Shown one piece after another: positions 38,001 through 45,716 of a stretch of DNA of 64,000 nt. The stretch covers positions 1,318,607-1,382,606 of the forward strand of contig NZ_KN676113.1 in assembly GCF_000802185.1 (NCBI RefSeq), in the 5' to 3' direction. Source of the stretch: Belnapia sp. F-4-1. GTDB lineage: Bacteria > Pseudomonadota > Alphaproteobacteria > Acetobacterales > Acetobacteraceae. Below the pieces are notes generated by a model, which ran no database searches, was not told where the DNA came from, and saw only the letters and a program-made list of their open reading frames with translations. Each line of letters begins with the position of its first letter. Within the stretch, counting starts at the first letter, position 1. Position numbers and translations under genes: made by a program.

Positions 38001-38792
38001 GGGGAAGCGGCGGAGATAGGCCTCCTGCTGCGGCGCCGCGGCCGGGTCGCCGATGCCCCAGATCAGCGCCTGCCGCCAGGTGCGGCGCGCCTCCGTGCCG
38101 ATGCCCGGCTGATCGACCAGCCCGGCCAGCCGCTCGATCCCCTGCGCCCGCGTCCCGGGCTGATAGGTCAGCGTCTGGGCATAGGCGAGGCGCGCGCGCG
38201 GCTCGGCATTCGCCCGCTCGGCGAGCGCCGCGAGGCCGCGCCGCCCGTCCTCCGCCCCGGCGGGAGCGCCGGCGAGCGTCTGGTAGTATTCGAGGGCGAA
38301 CTGCTCCGGCGGCCCGGCCTGGCCGAACAATGCCCGGTAGCGCGCCACCGCCTCGGTCGCCTTGCCGTCGCGGGCCAATTGGCGCGCCGTTTCCAGCGCG
38401 TTGCGGTCGATGGTGGCGCCGCGCACCACGTTGTCGACCTGCGCCCGCTGCTCTTCCGTCCCGCCTGCCGCGCGCAGCCGGGCCAGATAGGCCGCCGCCG
38501 CCGCGCGGTTGTCCCGCGCCGCCTCGATCCGCGCTGCGACGGCGAGGGCATTGGTGTTATTCGGGTCAGCCTGCAGCGCCCGCTCGATGGAGGAAGCCGC
38601 GAGGTCGGCGCGGTCCTGGCTCAGCCACCGCTCCGCCTGGCGGACCAGCAGGTCGATGCCGGCGCGGCTGCTGCCAGGGGCAGGGGCAAGGCTCGCCTGC
38701 GCGGCGGCCGGGGCCTCCGCCGCCGGCTGGGCGAGGCCGGCGCAGGGCGCCAGCAGCGCCAACGCCCCAAGAGGCACAAGCCGGGTCCGCAT
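35046..38792 (-). CDS. bcsC: Cellulose synthase outer-membrane export protein BcsC
   Basis: 1248-residue protein. A signal peptide (MRTRLVPLGALALLAPCAGL) precedes about 800 residues of TPR-type helical repeats that would form the periplasmic scaffold, for example ADALGGLGIVRLREGKTAEA and ELRLALARLYQGARRPAEAM. From about residue 900 the BCSC C-terminal domain forms the outer-membrane beta-barrel and ends in LRLNNRF with a terminal Phe. BcsC carries the glucan chain across the outer membrane. It begins one base after the bcsAB stop. The length matches known BcsC proteins. Confidence 0.95.
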   Translation of the reverse strand: MRTRLVPLGALALLAPCAGLAQPAAEAPAAAQASLAPAPGSSRAGIDLLVRQAERWLSQDRADLAASSIERALQADPNNTNALAVAARIEAARDNRAAAAAYLARLRAAGGTEEQRAQVDNVVRGATIDRNALETARQLARDGKATEAVARYRALFGQAGPPEQFALEYYQTLAGAPAGAEDGRRGLAALAERANAEPRARLAYAQTLTYQPGTRAQGIERLAGLVDQPGIGTEARRTWRQALIWGIGDPAAAPQQEAYLRRFPDDEDLRRRIEQARAAAPPPDPGATARQEGFARLEGGGLRDATRQFEAAIATNPNDADALGGLGIVRLREGKTAEARTLLERAVAADPARAAQWQRALDGASYGAELAEGRALLRAGKLDEADTVLRRAVRREAEDRTDAEVALGDLALKRNDPAAAEQRFRTALTRRPGFVPAQLGLNQALRALGRTSEMVAVATPRPVLSPNEVQAAQYREEAARSGDTAAASALLRNALALVPNDPWVRLDLARALRREGRAGEGRALVEELAARGAGNDAVMAAALYADEEGRAADVEALVNRIPPGRRSADMARLAQRARATAEVDRAAQMLRAGNIEGRQRLLMLAARPDPSGATAASVIRAFASANDRFGAAEAGRIGQTANRAGGARAQLAIASALLGAGLEAEAGALADAADGASLPAEQRRDLATLRTGIAIRAADRLNESGDQAGAFERLRPALAASPESPELRLALARLYQGARRPAEAMRLAEQVLARDPRDLDARRSAVDAAVAAGDRARAEALVAEGRALAPQDARATLMEARLARAFGQDSRARRALELAAAQRQQEVARPMTMAQAGGATPVSFPGGENPFARGGLVTTPGRAPLVALPNDPVAQDIATQLAALEDETAPRMTATVGGRARSGSRGLDRLNEVSGAVTASVSPGSLGGRLSATISPVTIDGGKLGADENTRRRFGTNLISGNPPGSGTSTASGVGVSVGYTRSDWLRADVGTTPLGFHTTSLLGGIELAPAITDNLRLRVTAERRAITDSLLSWSGVRDPIQGRYWGGVTRSGGRAQVEIPVGRGYIYAGGGYAIYEGDQVARNTRTEAGLGLGYPIIREGDTELTAGVDLVYFAFDKNLRYFTYGQGGYYSPQSYTAINFPVDYRSKIGDFSYRVGGTIGYVNWRENDSDLYPNNPDMQARAVALSRTDPTVSARYPGQSTNGLIGGLRADVDYALTPRLSLGGAFRYDKAANFDETRILLRLNNRF

Positions 38793-38793
38793 C

Positions 38794-41700
38794 TCAATGT
38801 GCCTTCTCGACGGGGGTGCGTGCGCGGAGCCGGATGGCCGCCCGGCGCCGCAGCATCCAGTAGAAGCAGCCGCCCATGGCGAGCGCCGCCGTCACCAGCA
38901 GCAGCAAGGCCCGCTCCGGGTGGTTGCCGAACCAGATCTGCGGCCAGAGCCACCAGCCCGGATCGCCGATCTCGTAGCGCGGCATGGCGCGGTAGGCGGC
39001 GACCGGGCCGCCCGCCATCACCACCACATCGCCCTGGATGCGGCGGGACTGCACCGGGTCGCGCAGCGCGCCGGCCATCGCGGCGACCGAAGCCTGCGTT
39101 GCGCCGGTGATGGCGACGACCGACTGGCCCGCCTGCAGGGGGCTTTCCGCGCCGATGATGGCGCCGAGCCCTTCCCCGGCATCGGCGAAGGCGGCGGCGG
39201 CGCGGTTGCGCTCGCCCCGGCCTGCCTCGCCGAGGAAAACGGCGCGCACGTCCTGCAGGACATCCGGCAGGGCGAGCACGAGGCGGTCACCCTCCAGCCG
39301 CACCGGCGTCTCCTTCAGCAGGGAGGCGAAGGCGGGCATGCGCCCGAGCGGCCCGATCGCCAGCAGGTCCCGCCCGGCGACGGCGGCGAGGCCATTGGCA
39401 TGCACCACCTGCACCCCCGTCGCCGGCAGGCCGACGATGACCGAGAGCTGGCCGATCAGGTCGAGGAAGACCTGCGTCTCCACCGCGGTCGGCCGCTCCG
39501 GCAGCACCACCGCGGTGCCGGAAAGGTCAGCCATCCGCGTGAAGGGGAAGCCGGCCGAGGCGAAGAAGCCGAGATTGGGCATCCGCGCGTAGCGATGGAT
39601 GCGGCTGAGGTCGATGGTGCTGTCTGGCTCCACCGAGGCGCGCAGGTCGGAGGGCGTCGCCACGCATTCGCCGCGCGCCAGCGGCCGCATGTCGAAGCGG
39701 AGCTGCAGTTCGTCCCGCCCGAGCAGCAGGTAGGGTGGCACGCTGGCCCGGCCCTCGCGGATCTCCGGGCTGCCGAAGATCCGGCGCCAGGCGGATTCGA
39801 GCGGCCACCAGAGCTCGCCCGGATTGAGCGGCAGCGAGCGCAGATAGGTCTCCGAGACCGAGACATCGAGCCGCGAGGCGGAGATGTCGATCACCGGCCC
39901 GGGCGGCGCGCGGAAGCGCAGGTCGACCGGGAAGCCGCGGTTGCGCCAGGTCAGGATGTCGGGCGCGGTGCGCAGCGGCACGCGGATCGGCGCCGGCGCA
40001 TAGCCTGCACCCTGGAGGTCGGCCTTCTCGACCAGGCTGCCGAGGGCGACCGGCCGGTCGGTCGCCACCCAGCGCGGCGAATCATAGGGCCGGCGTGGCG
40101 AGATGGAGGGCGGCGCGACGCGCGCCATCTCGCCCGAGAGCGCCGCCTTGCCGACAGCGAGCACCGAGGCCGCGGCGGCCAGCTCCGCCTCCGTCCGACC
40201 GCCGATGACGAGCAGCGTGCCGAAGCTGTCGGAAGGGTTGGCGACAAGGGCGATGGTCGGGCCGTCGAAGCGCGGCAGGGCAAGGCCCGGGACGGCATCA
40301 GTGCCAAGGGCGAAGACCACCGCATCACCCTTGGGCGGCGGGGTGCGCTCCACCGGGAAGGTCGCGCCGCGGTAATCGGCCTGCACCGCGAACCAGGAGG
40401 TGGCGATGGCGGCGGCGCGCAGCGTGTTCGGCCCGGCATTCTCGGCGATCACCACCGGCAAGGTCAGCGCCCCACGCAGCACGCGCCGGTCGAAGAGCGG
40501 CTCCGGCAGGCGGGCCAGGTCGCGCGTCGGCGGCAGGCGCTCGATCCGCATCGCAACCGTCGAGAGGTCGGACACGGTCGCCCAAAGCAGGCCGGAGAGC
40601 GGGTCGTTGCACTCCACCGCATAGCGGCCGGAGAAGCGGAAATTCAGCCGGTTGATGTCGCTGAAGAAGAGCGGGTCGAGCGGGAATTCCAGCGGGCCGA
40701 AATTCTGCCGCGCCGGATCGACCGGGATGGTCCCGACGAACTGCTCGTTCAGCGTGATGGCGACCTGCGACAGCGAGGGGATGAGCTGCGGCGAGACGCC
40801 GCCCGAGACGGAGAGCTTCGCCTCGGTCACCACCTCGTCGGCGCGCAGGCCGAACTGCACGCCCTGAAGGTCGGAGATGCCGCGGAGCTGCATCGGCCCG
40901 CCAAGGCCGAGCTCGCGCAGCGTCGGGTTGACCTGACGGACACCCTCCCCCGCCTCGGGGGTGGCGACGCGCAGCGCCGGGGCGGCGGGCGCCGGGGCGA
41001 GGGCCGGCAGCGGCTGCGCCGAGGCATCGGGCGACAGGGCCAGCAGGCCGAGCAGCGCGCCGGTGACGGCCGCCGCCACCTGCTGGCGCCGCCGCGGCTC
41101 CACCACGTCCGAGACGCGGACGGGCGCGGCCGGCGCCGCCGCTCCGGTCGGAGCCGGCTTCTGCACCACCTTCGGGAAGGCGATCCGGTACTTGCGGAAC
41201 ACCGCATCGGCCGTCGCCAGCACGACGTTGGAGAGCGAACGCAGCGGCTTGTCCACAGGCCAGTCATCCCAATGCAGCCAGGCATCCGGCCGGCCAAAGA
41301 AGACGCGGGCAACGGCCGCCTCGTCGGCGAGCGTCTCCACGATGAAGCGGAGGAAGACCTCGTCCTCCACCCAGCGCAGCACCTCGGCCTGGACCGAGAT
41401 GGTCTCGCCGCAGGTCTCGAAGGCGATGCTGGCGCGGTCGCCATCCATGGTGCCGAGCGGGCGGGCGAGGGTGATGCGGGCGCCAGAGAGGGAGATGTTG
41501 GAAGTCTGCGCCCGGATCGTCTCGCCGTTCGGCAGGGTGAGCACGGCTGGCACTACGGCGTCGGTACGAGCCCGGACGCGCATCTGCTCGCGCTCGCGCC
41601 CGACCGCCACCGCCGCCGAGGCAGGGATGATGCAGAGCGCCGCCCAGATGGTGTTGAGCAGATAGGCGCGGAACTGCAGGGTCGAGCTGTCGGTGATGAT

Positions 41701-43269
41701 GATGCCGACGATGCCGATGACGAGGCCAACCAGCAGCAGCCCGGTCAGGATCACCATAGCCATCACCGTCGGCAGGTCGAGATAGCCCTCCTCCACCATG
41801 CCGCCCTTGTCGGTGACGTTGAACTTGCCCTTGGTCGGGTCCCACAGTGTCTTGAAGGTCACGGGGATGAGCTGCCAGGCGAGCGAAGCCTCGTAGATCT
41901 CTGACCAGAAGGAGTGGCGGTGCTTGCCGTTCAGCCGCGCCGTGGTGGCAACCGCGTGGAACATGTGCGACCCGGCATAGGCGATGATGCCGAGCGGGCT
42001 CGCCGCGATCACGCTCTCGCCGAAGAAGAGGAAGGCGAGCGGCGAGGTGAGGAAGATCAGGCGCGGGATGGCGAAGAGGAAGCCGAAGCCGCCCATGAAG
42101 TAGCAAAGCCGCTGCCACCAGCCGAGCCCCTCGGCGACGATGGTCTTCTCGAGCCTCATGATCTGCATCATGCCGCGCGCCCAGCGCATCCGCTGCCCGA
42201 CATGCAGCGACAGCCGCTCCGTCGCCAGGCCGGAGGCCAGCGGCAGGCGGATATAGGCGGTGTGCCAGCCGCGCTTCTGCATCAGCAGCGAGCAGTGGCA
42301 GTCCTCGGTGACGGTGATGTGCGGCACGCCGCCCACTTCCTCGAGCGCGGTGCGGCGGATGACGGCGCAGGAGCCGCAGAAGAAGGCCGCGTTCCACAGG
42401 TCGTTGCCCGGCTGGATGGCGCCGTAGAAGAGCAAGCCCTCGTTCGGCACCGGCCGCTTGCGGGCGAGGTTCCGCTCGAACGGGTCGGGCGAGTAGAAGT
42501 AGTGCGGCGTCTGCACCATGGCGATGCGCGCATCCCGCACCAGCCAGCCCACGGTGAGCTGGAGGAAGGAGCGCGTCGGCGCGTGGTCGCAGTCGAAGAT
42601 GGCGATGAACTCGCCCTTGGTGTGCCGCAGGGCGTGGTTGATGTTGCCCGCCTTGGCGCCCTTGTTGTCCGGGCGGATGACGTAGCCGCAGCCGCACTCC
42701 TCGGCGAATTTGCGGAACTCCGGCCGCCGCCCGTCATCCAGGATGTAGACGTTCAGCTTGTCCCGCGGCCAATCCATGTTCATCGCGGCCAGCACGGTCG
42801 GCCGCACGAGGTCGAGCGACTCGTTGTAGGAGGGGACATAGACGTCGATGCTCGGCCAGCGGGCCGGGTCGGCCGGCAGCGGCACCGGCTTGCGGTCGAG
42901 CGGCCAGGAGGTCTGCAGGTAGGAAAGCGCCATCAGCAGCCCGGCGTAGAGCTCCGCCAGGAAGAGCAGCACGCCGAGAATGATCTGCGGCCAGGTCTCG
43001 AATTCCAGCGTGTCCGTCGCCCGCCAGTAGAGGTAGCGGAAGGTGATGGTGATCGACATCACCACCAGCACCAGGCCAATGCGGCGCGAGGAGAAGCGGT
43101 TGAGGATGAGGAAGGCGATGATGCCGCCGGTGGTCAGCACCGCCTGCTGCTCTGCCTCCATCGGCAGGGTGATGTAGACGAAGCAGCCGAGGAGGCCGAG
43201 TGCGACGAGCGCCGCGCGCAGCACCCGGTGTTGCAGCTTCGGCGGGGCGGGGAAGGCGGCGGCGCTCAT
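38794..43269 (-). CDS. bcsAB: Fused cellulose synthase catalytic and periplasmic subunits (BcsA-BcsB)
   Basis: 1491-residue single polypeptide joining two proteins that are separate in enterobacteria. The BcsA part holds membrane helices, the glycosyltransferase motifs DDG (178-180), DCD (226-228), TED (321-323) and QRMRW (359-363), and a PilZ domain near 560-670 with an R-x3-R-like GREREQMR and NISLSGARITL for cyclic di-GMP. The BcsB part (about 720-1460) is periplasmic with carbohydrate-binding domains and ends in a membrane helix and basic tail. Fusion of A and B is known from Komagataeibacter. It overlaps bcsQ by 4 bp. It polymerises UDP-glucose to beta-1,4-glucan. Confidence 0.96.
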   Translation of the reverse strand: MSAAAFPAPPKLQHRVLRAALVALGLLGCFVYITLPMEAEQQAVLTTGGIIAFLILNRFSSRRIGLVLVVMSITITFRYLYWRATDTLEFETWPQIILGVLLFLAELYAGLLMALSYLQTSWPLDRKPVPLPADPARWPSIDVYVPSYNESLDLVRPTVLAAMNMDWPRDKLNVYILDDGRRPEFRKFAEECGCGYVIRPDNKGAKAGNINHALRHTKGEFIAIFDCDHAPTRSFLQLTVGWLVRDARIAMVQTPHYFYSPDPFERNLARKRPVPNEGLLFYGAIQPGNDLWNAAFFCGSCAVIRRTALEEVGGVPHITVTEDCHCSLLMQKRGWHTAYIRLPLASGLATERLSLHVGQRMRWARGMMQIMRLEKTIVAEGLGWWQRLCYFMGGFGFLFAIPRLIFLTSPLAFLFFGESVIAASPLGIIAYAGSHMFHAVATTARLNGKHRHSFWSEIYEASLAWQLIPVTFKTLWDPTKGKFNVTDKGGMVEEGYLDLPTVMAMVILTGLLLVGLVIGIVGIIITDSSTLQFRAYLLNTIWAALCIIPASAAVAVGREREQMRVRARTDAVVPAVLTLPNGETIRAQTSNISLSGARITLARPLGTMDGDRASIAFETCGETISVQAEVLRWVEDEVFLRFIVETLADEAAVARVFFGRPDAWLHWDDWPVDKPLRSLSNVVLATADAVFRKYRIAFPKVVQKPAPTGAAAPAAPVRVSDVVEPRRRQQVAAAVTGALLGLLALSPDASAQPLPALAPAPAAPALRVATPEAGEGVRQVNPTLRELGLGGPMQLRGISDLQGVQFGLRADEVVTEAKLSVSGGVSPQLIPSLSQVAITLNEQFVGTIPVDPARQNFGPLEFPLDPLFFSDINRLNFRFSGRYAVECNDPLSGLLWATVSDLSTVAMRIERLPPTRDLARLPEPLFDRRVLRGALTLPVVIAENAGPNTLRAAAIATSWFAVQADYRGATFPVERTPPPKGDAVVFALGTDAVPGLALPRFDGPTIALVANPSDSFGTLLVIGGRTEAELAAAASVLAVGKAALSGEMARVAPPSISPRRPYDSPRWVATDRPVALGSLVEKADLQGAGYAPAPIRVPLRTAPDILTWRNRGFPVDLRFRAPPGPVIDISASRLDVSVSETYLRSLPLNPGELWWPLESAWRRIFGSPEIREGRASVPPYLLLGRDELQLRFDMRPLARGECVATPSDLRASVEPDSTIDLSRIHRYARMPNLGFFASAGFPFTRMADLSGTAVVLPERPTAVETQVFLDLIGQLSVIVGLPATGVQVVHANGLAAVAGRDLLAIGPLGRMPAFASLLKETPVRLEGDRLVLALPDVLQDVRAVFLGEAGRGERNRAAAAFADAGEGLGAIIGAESPLQAGQSVVAITGATQASVAAMAGALRDPVQSRRIQGDVVVMAGGPVAAYRAMPRYEIGDPGWWLWPQIWFGNHPERALLLLVTAALAMGGCFYWMLRRRAAIRLRARTPVEKAH

Positions 43270-44093
43270 CGCAGGCCCCAGTCGCTGAGGGCGGAGAAGC
43301 TTCCGCGTCGCCTGACCTGGCTTCCGGGCGGAGCCAGCCGCAATCGGGCGGCAATCGCATCGGCGACCGCGCGCAGGTCTTCCGCCGCCGGCCCGTCGCG
43401 CGGGTCGAGCAGCATGCGCTTGTCGGCCAGCGCCTCGGCCACCGCCTCGTCGCGGCAGACGGCGCCGATCAGCCGGGTGCCGAGCGCCTCCGCCGCGCCG
43501 TCGAAGACCGCGCTGCCAAGCGGCGCGTCGAGATCGACCTGGTTCAACACCACCACGGCCTTGTCCCCGGCCCTCGCCGCCAGCCGGCCGCGGCCGAGCC
43601 AGCGGTTGGAGGCGACCACCGGGATCTGCGCCGCGCTCGCCGCATCGGCCAGCAGCACGACGACGAGCAGGTCGACGAGCGGCAGGACGGCGCCCATGGC
43701 CGGCGTGGGCCCCGGCGGGCTGTCCACGATGACGACCTGGTCCGGGTCGGCCAGCATCTCCCGCACCGGGCCGGCCAGCAGCTCCGGGTCGGCATGCAGC
43801 GCCTGGGTCGTCTCGAGCGCGGTCAGCGGATCGACCATGCCGTAGGGCAGCACGCGGACGCCGTAGCCGCTCTCGACCGCGGCCTGACGCCAGAGCGGGC
43901 GATGCACGATCTCGCCGAGGAAGCCCACCTCGTCCCGCAGCGGCAGGCTGAATTGCAGGCGCAGCGCGTTCTGCGGATCGAGGTCAAGGGCCAGCACGCG
44001 ATGCCCGCGCTGGGCGAGCAGCGCCGCGACATGGGCGGCGAGGGTCGTCTTCCCGACTCCCCCCTTGGGCGAGGCGAATGCGATGAGCGGCAT
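43266..44093 (-). CDS. bcsQ: ParA/MinD-like ATPase of cellulose operon (BcsQ)
   Basis: 275-residue P-loop ATPase. PKGGVGKTTLAAHVAALL at the N-terminus is the deviant Walker A of the ParA/MinD group, and VIVDSPPG is Walker B. BcsQ proteins place the cellulose machine at the cell pole. It overlaps bcsAB by 4 bp (ATGA) and lies 15 bp after the leader gene, so it belongs to the same operon. Confidence 0.9.
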   Translation of the reverse strand: MPLIAFASPKGGVGKTTLAAHVAALLAQRGHRVLALDLDPQNALRLQFSLPLRDEVGFLGEIVHRPLWRQAAVESGYGVRVLPYGMVDPLTALETTQALHADPELLAGPVREMLADPDQVVIVDSPPGPTPAMGAVLPLVDLLVVVLLADAASAAQIPVVASNRWLGRGRLAARAGDKAVVVLNQVDLDAPLGSAVFDGAAEALGTRLIGAVCRDEAVAEALADKRMLLDPRDGPAAEDLRAVADAIAARLRLAPPGSQVRRRGSFSALSDWGLR

Positions 44094-44108
44094 GGCGATC
44101 GGCGGCCT

Positions 44109-44624
44109 TCAGCCTGGCCAGGCGCGCCGCGGCGTGGTGCCGCGCGGCCTGGGTGAATGCGGGGCGGACGAGGGCGGGTACGCGGCCGCGGCGCCGGGCA
44201 GCGCCGGCATGGCGGGGCGGGGCGTCGGCCGGCCGGTGGGCCGGGGCGCCGGCGGGATGGGCTCCGGTGCCGGGGCGAGTTCCTCGAGCATGCGATAGCG
44301 CCGGCCTGCCGGGGCGGCAGGCGGCGGCTCGGGCATGCGCTCGACCGGCGACGGCTGCAGGACTGCAGCCACGGGCTCGGGCACCGGCACAACCGGCGGC
44401 GGCGGGAGTGGGACGGGAGCGGCCAGGACCGGCTCGGGCGCCGGCGCCGGCGCCGGCGCCGAGATGGCGGGTGGCATCGGCTCGACCTGCGCAACTACGA
44501 GCTCTGGCTCGGGTTCCGCCTCCTGGAGAATCGGGATTGGGTCGAACTCGACGGCCGGAAAAGGAATGTAGCGGAACGCCCTCAGATCGCAGGCAGCAGC
44601 TACCTTGGCGACTTCACGCTCCAC
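44109..44624 (-). CDS. Pro/Ala-rich leader protein of cellulose operon (BcsP/BcsR-like candidate)
   Basis: 171-residue protein. The first 35 residues contain CDLRAFRYIPFPAVEF, which resembles the short N-terminal helix motif of BcsR/BcsP accessory proteins. The rest is a low-complexity Pro/Ala/Glu chain (APAPAPEPV, PLPPPPVVPVPEP) ending in a basic, Pro-rich tail. Start is GTG 44624. It is the first gene of the operon, 15 bp before bcsQ, as in alphaproteobacterial clusters where bcsP precedes bcsQ. The motif is seen; the functional assignment is inference. A perfect four-unit GGCGCC repeat lies in its middle. Confidence 0.6.
   Translation of the reverse strand: MEREVAKVAAACDLRAFRYIPFPAVEFDPIPILQEAEPEPELVVAQVEPMPPAISAPAPAPAPEPVLAAPVPLPPPPVVPVPEPVAAVLQPSPVERMPEPPPAAPAGRRYRMLEELAPAPEPIPPAPRPTGRPTPRPAMPALPGAAAAYPPSSAPHSPRPRGTTPRRAWPG
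44437..44460. repeat. Four perfect tandem copies of GGCGCC
   Basis: 24 bp made of GGCGCC repeated four times inside the Pro/Ala-rich gene, encoding an Ala-Pro run on the minus strand. As a six-base unit it would change length in frame by two residues if it slips. Confidence 0.75.
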
Positions 44625-44764
44625 GGTCGAGTTGCCCTCTGTGAACCATCGACATGATGTATAGCCGAACCTGCCGGCGCAACCTTATGTCGAACGGCCT
44701 TTACACCTTCTTAGCAGGGGCGGGCTCATTTTACGGCCGGGACGCAGAACTGGGTGCGGGAAAA

Positions 44765-44794
44765 TTGATGGCTCTTTGCAGCCATGAGTAATAT
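44765..44794 (+). promoter_or_regulatory. Candidate sigma-70 promoter for the small-peptide/VTT pair
   Basis: TTGATG (44765-44770), an 18-base spacer and TAATAT (44789-44794) lie in the divergent region between the bcs leader gene and the 45-residue gene. It would give a leader of about 70 bases before ATG 44871. Confidence 0.4.
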
Positions 44795-44870
44795 AGGAGG
44801 CACGGTTCACCAGCCAGGGTGGCCGCTGGCCGGTTCCGGCCCACCTCCGCATTCACCGAGGGTTCCGCCG

Positions 44871-45008
44871 ATGATCATCGAGCCTGTCCACACCACCAGC
44901 CGCTACGGCGAGAGCGGCAAGATCAGCACCCTGCGCTATACCCTCGGCAGCCTGACGGTGATCGCGGTGCTGTTCGGTCTCTTCCTCCTCGCCGGGCTGG
45001 AGCTCTAA
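44871..45008 (+). CDS. Small membrane peptide (45 residues) upstream of VTT gene
   Basis: Short frame starting MIIEPVHTTSRYGESGK with one membrane helix (YTLGSLTVIAVLFGLFLLAG) at the C-terminus, ending LEL. GAGGG lies nine bases before the ATG. An in-frame ATG at 44784 would add a Pro/Gly-rich stretch and is not preferred. It stops in TAA at 45006-45008, and the VTT protein continues in the same frame directly after. It may be a separate peptide, a translational coupler, or the first helix of one protein interrupted by the stop. No family is recognised. Confidence 0.5.
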   Translation: MIIEPVHTTSRYGESGKISTLRYTLGSLTVIAVLFGLFLLAGLEL

Positions 45009-45011
45009 GCC

Positions 45012-45716
45012 ATCGGCTGGCTGCGCGACCGCAGGCTCTGGCTTGCGCTGGCGGCAGTCGGGCTCATCCTCGGGCTGCGCTTCTCCGGGCTCGGCGGGCT
45101 GCTCTCGCTCGAGACACTGCGCAGCCACAGGGCCGAGCTCACCGGTTGGGTTGCGGCGCACCAGCTTGGTGCGACGCTGGCCTATGTCGGGCTGTATACC
45201 GTAGCGGTCGCCTTCTCCATCCCGGGCGCCGTCATCCTGACCCTGGCCGGCGGCTTCCTCTTCGGCGCGCTGGCGGGGACTGTCCTGGCGGTCGCAGGGG
45301 CGACGGCGGGCGCGGTGCTGGTCTTCCTTTTTGCCCGGGCGATCTTCGGCGAGAAGGCGCTGGACCGCTTCGGCGAGCGCGGGCGCAAGCTGGCCGAGGG
45401 CATCCGCCGCAATGCCTGGTCCTACCTGCTGGTGCTGCGGCTGGTGCCGCTCTTTCCCTTCTTCCTCGTCAACTTGGTGCCGGCCTTCGTCGGGGTGCGG
45501 CTGACGGTCTATGCGGTGACGACCTGCCTCGGCATCCTGCCGGCGACGGCGGTCTTCGCGCTGTCAGGCGCCGGGCTCGGCTCGGTGCTCGATTCGGGCG
45601 CGCCGCTCGAGCTCCGCTCCATCCTGACGCCGCAGGTGCTCGGCGCCCTCTGCGGGCTGGCGGCGCTGTCGCTGGCCGCCATCCCGCTGAAAAACCGGTT
45701 TCAGAGGGCCGAGTAG
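45012..45716 (+). CDS. VTT-domain (TVP38/TMEM64-like) membrane protein, no canonical start
   Basis: 234 residues in frame. The VTT (SNARE-associated, DedA-like) domain is clear: FSIPGAVILTLAGGFLFGAL, then GRKLAEGIRRNAWSYLLVLR and RLVPLFPFFLVNLVPAFVGV. These proteins are inner-membrane lipid scramblase or transporter relatives. The frame has no ATG, GTG or TTG between the TAA at 45006 and the GTG at 45315, which lies inside the domain. The likely start is ATC 45012, nine bases after GGAG, or CTG 45021. The 3' end overlaps the convergent SDR gene by 16 bp. See the finding. Confidence 0.75.
   Translation: MGWLRDRRLWLALAAVGLILGLRFSGLGGLLSLETLRSHRAELTGWVAAHQLGATLAYVGLYTVAVAFSIPGAVILTLAGGFLFGALAGTVLAVAGATAGAVLVFLFARAIFGEKALDRFGERGRKLAEGIRRNAWSYLLVLRLVPLFPFFLVNLVPAFVGVRLTVYAVTTCLGILPATAVFALSGAGLGSVLDSGAPLELRSILTPQVLGALCGLAALSLAAIPLKNRFQRAE

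Noticed and set aside
38509-41904. Long plus-strand open frame opposite bcsAB and bcsC
   Set aside because: Composition is that of a shadow frame in GC-rich DNA (Arg, His, Gly, Gln) and no motif is found, while the other strand has unmistakable cellulose synthase domains.
45315-45716. GTG 45315 as start of the VTT gene
   Set aside because: It would delete the first helices and the SIPGAVILTLAGGF core that all VTT proteins need, although it is the first standard start codon in the frame.
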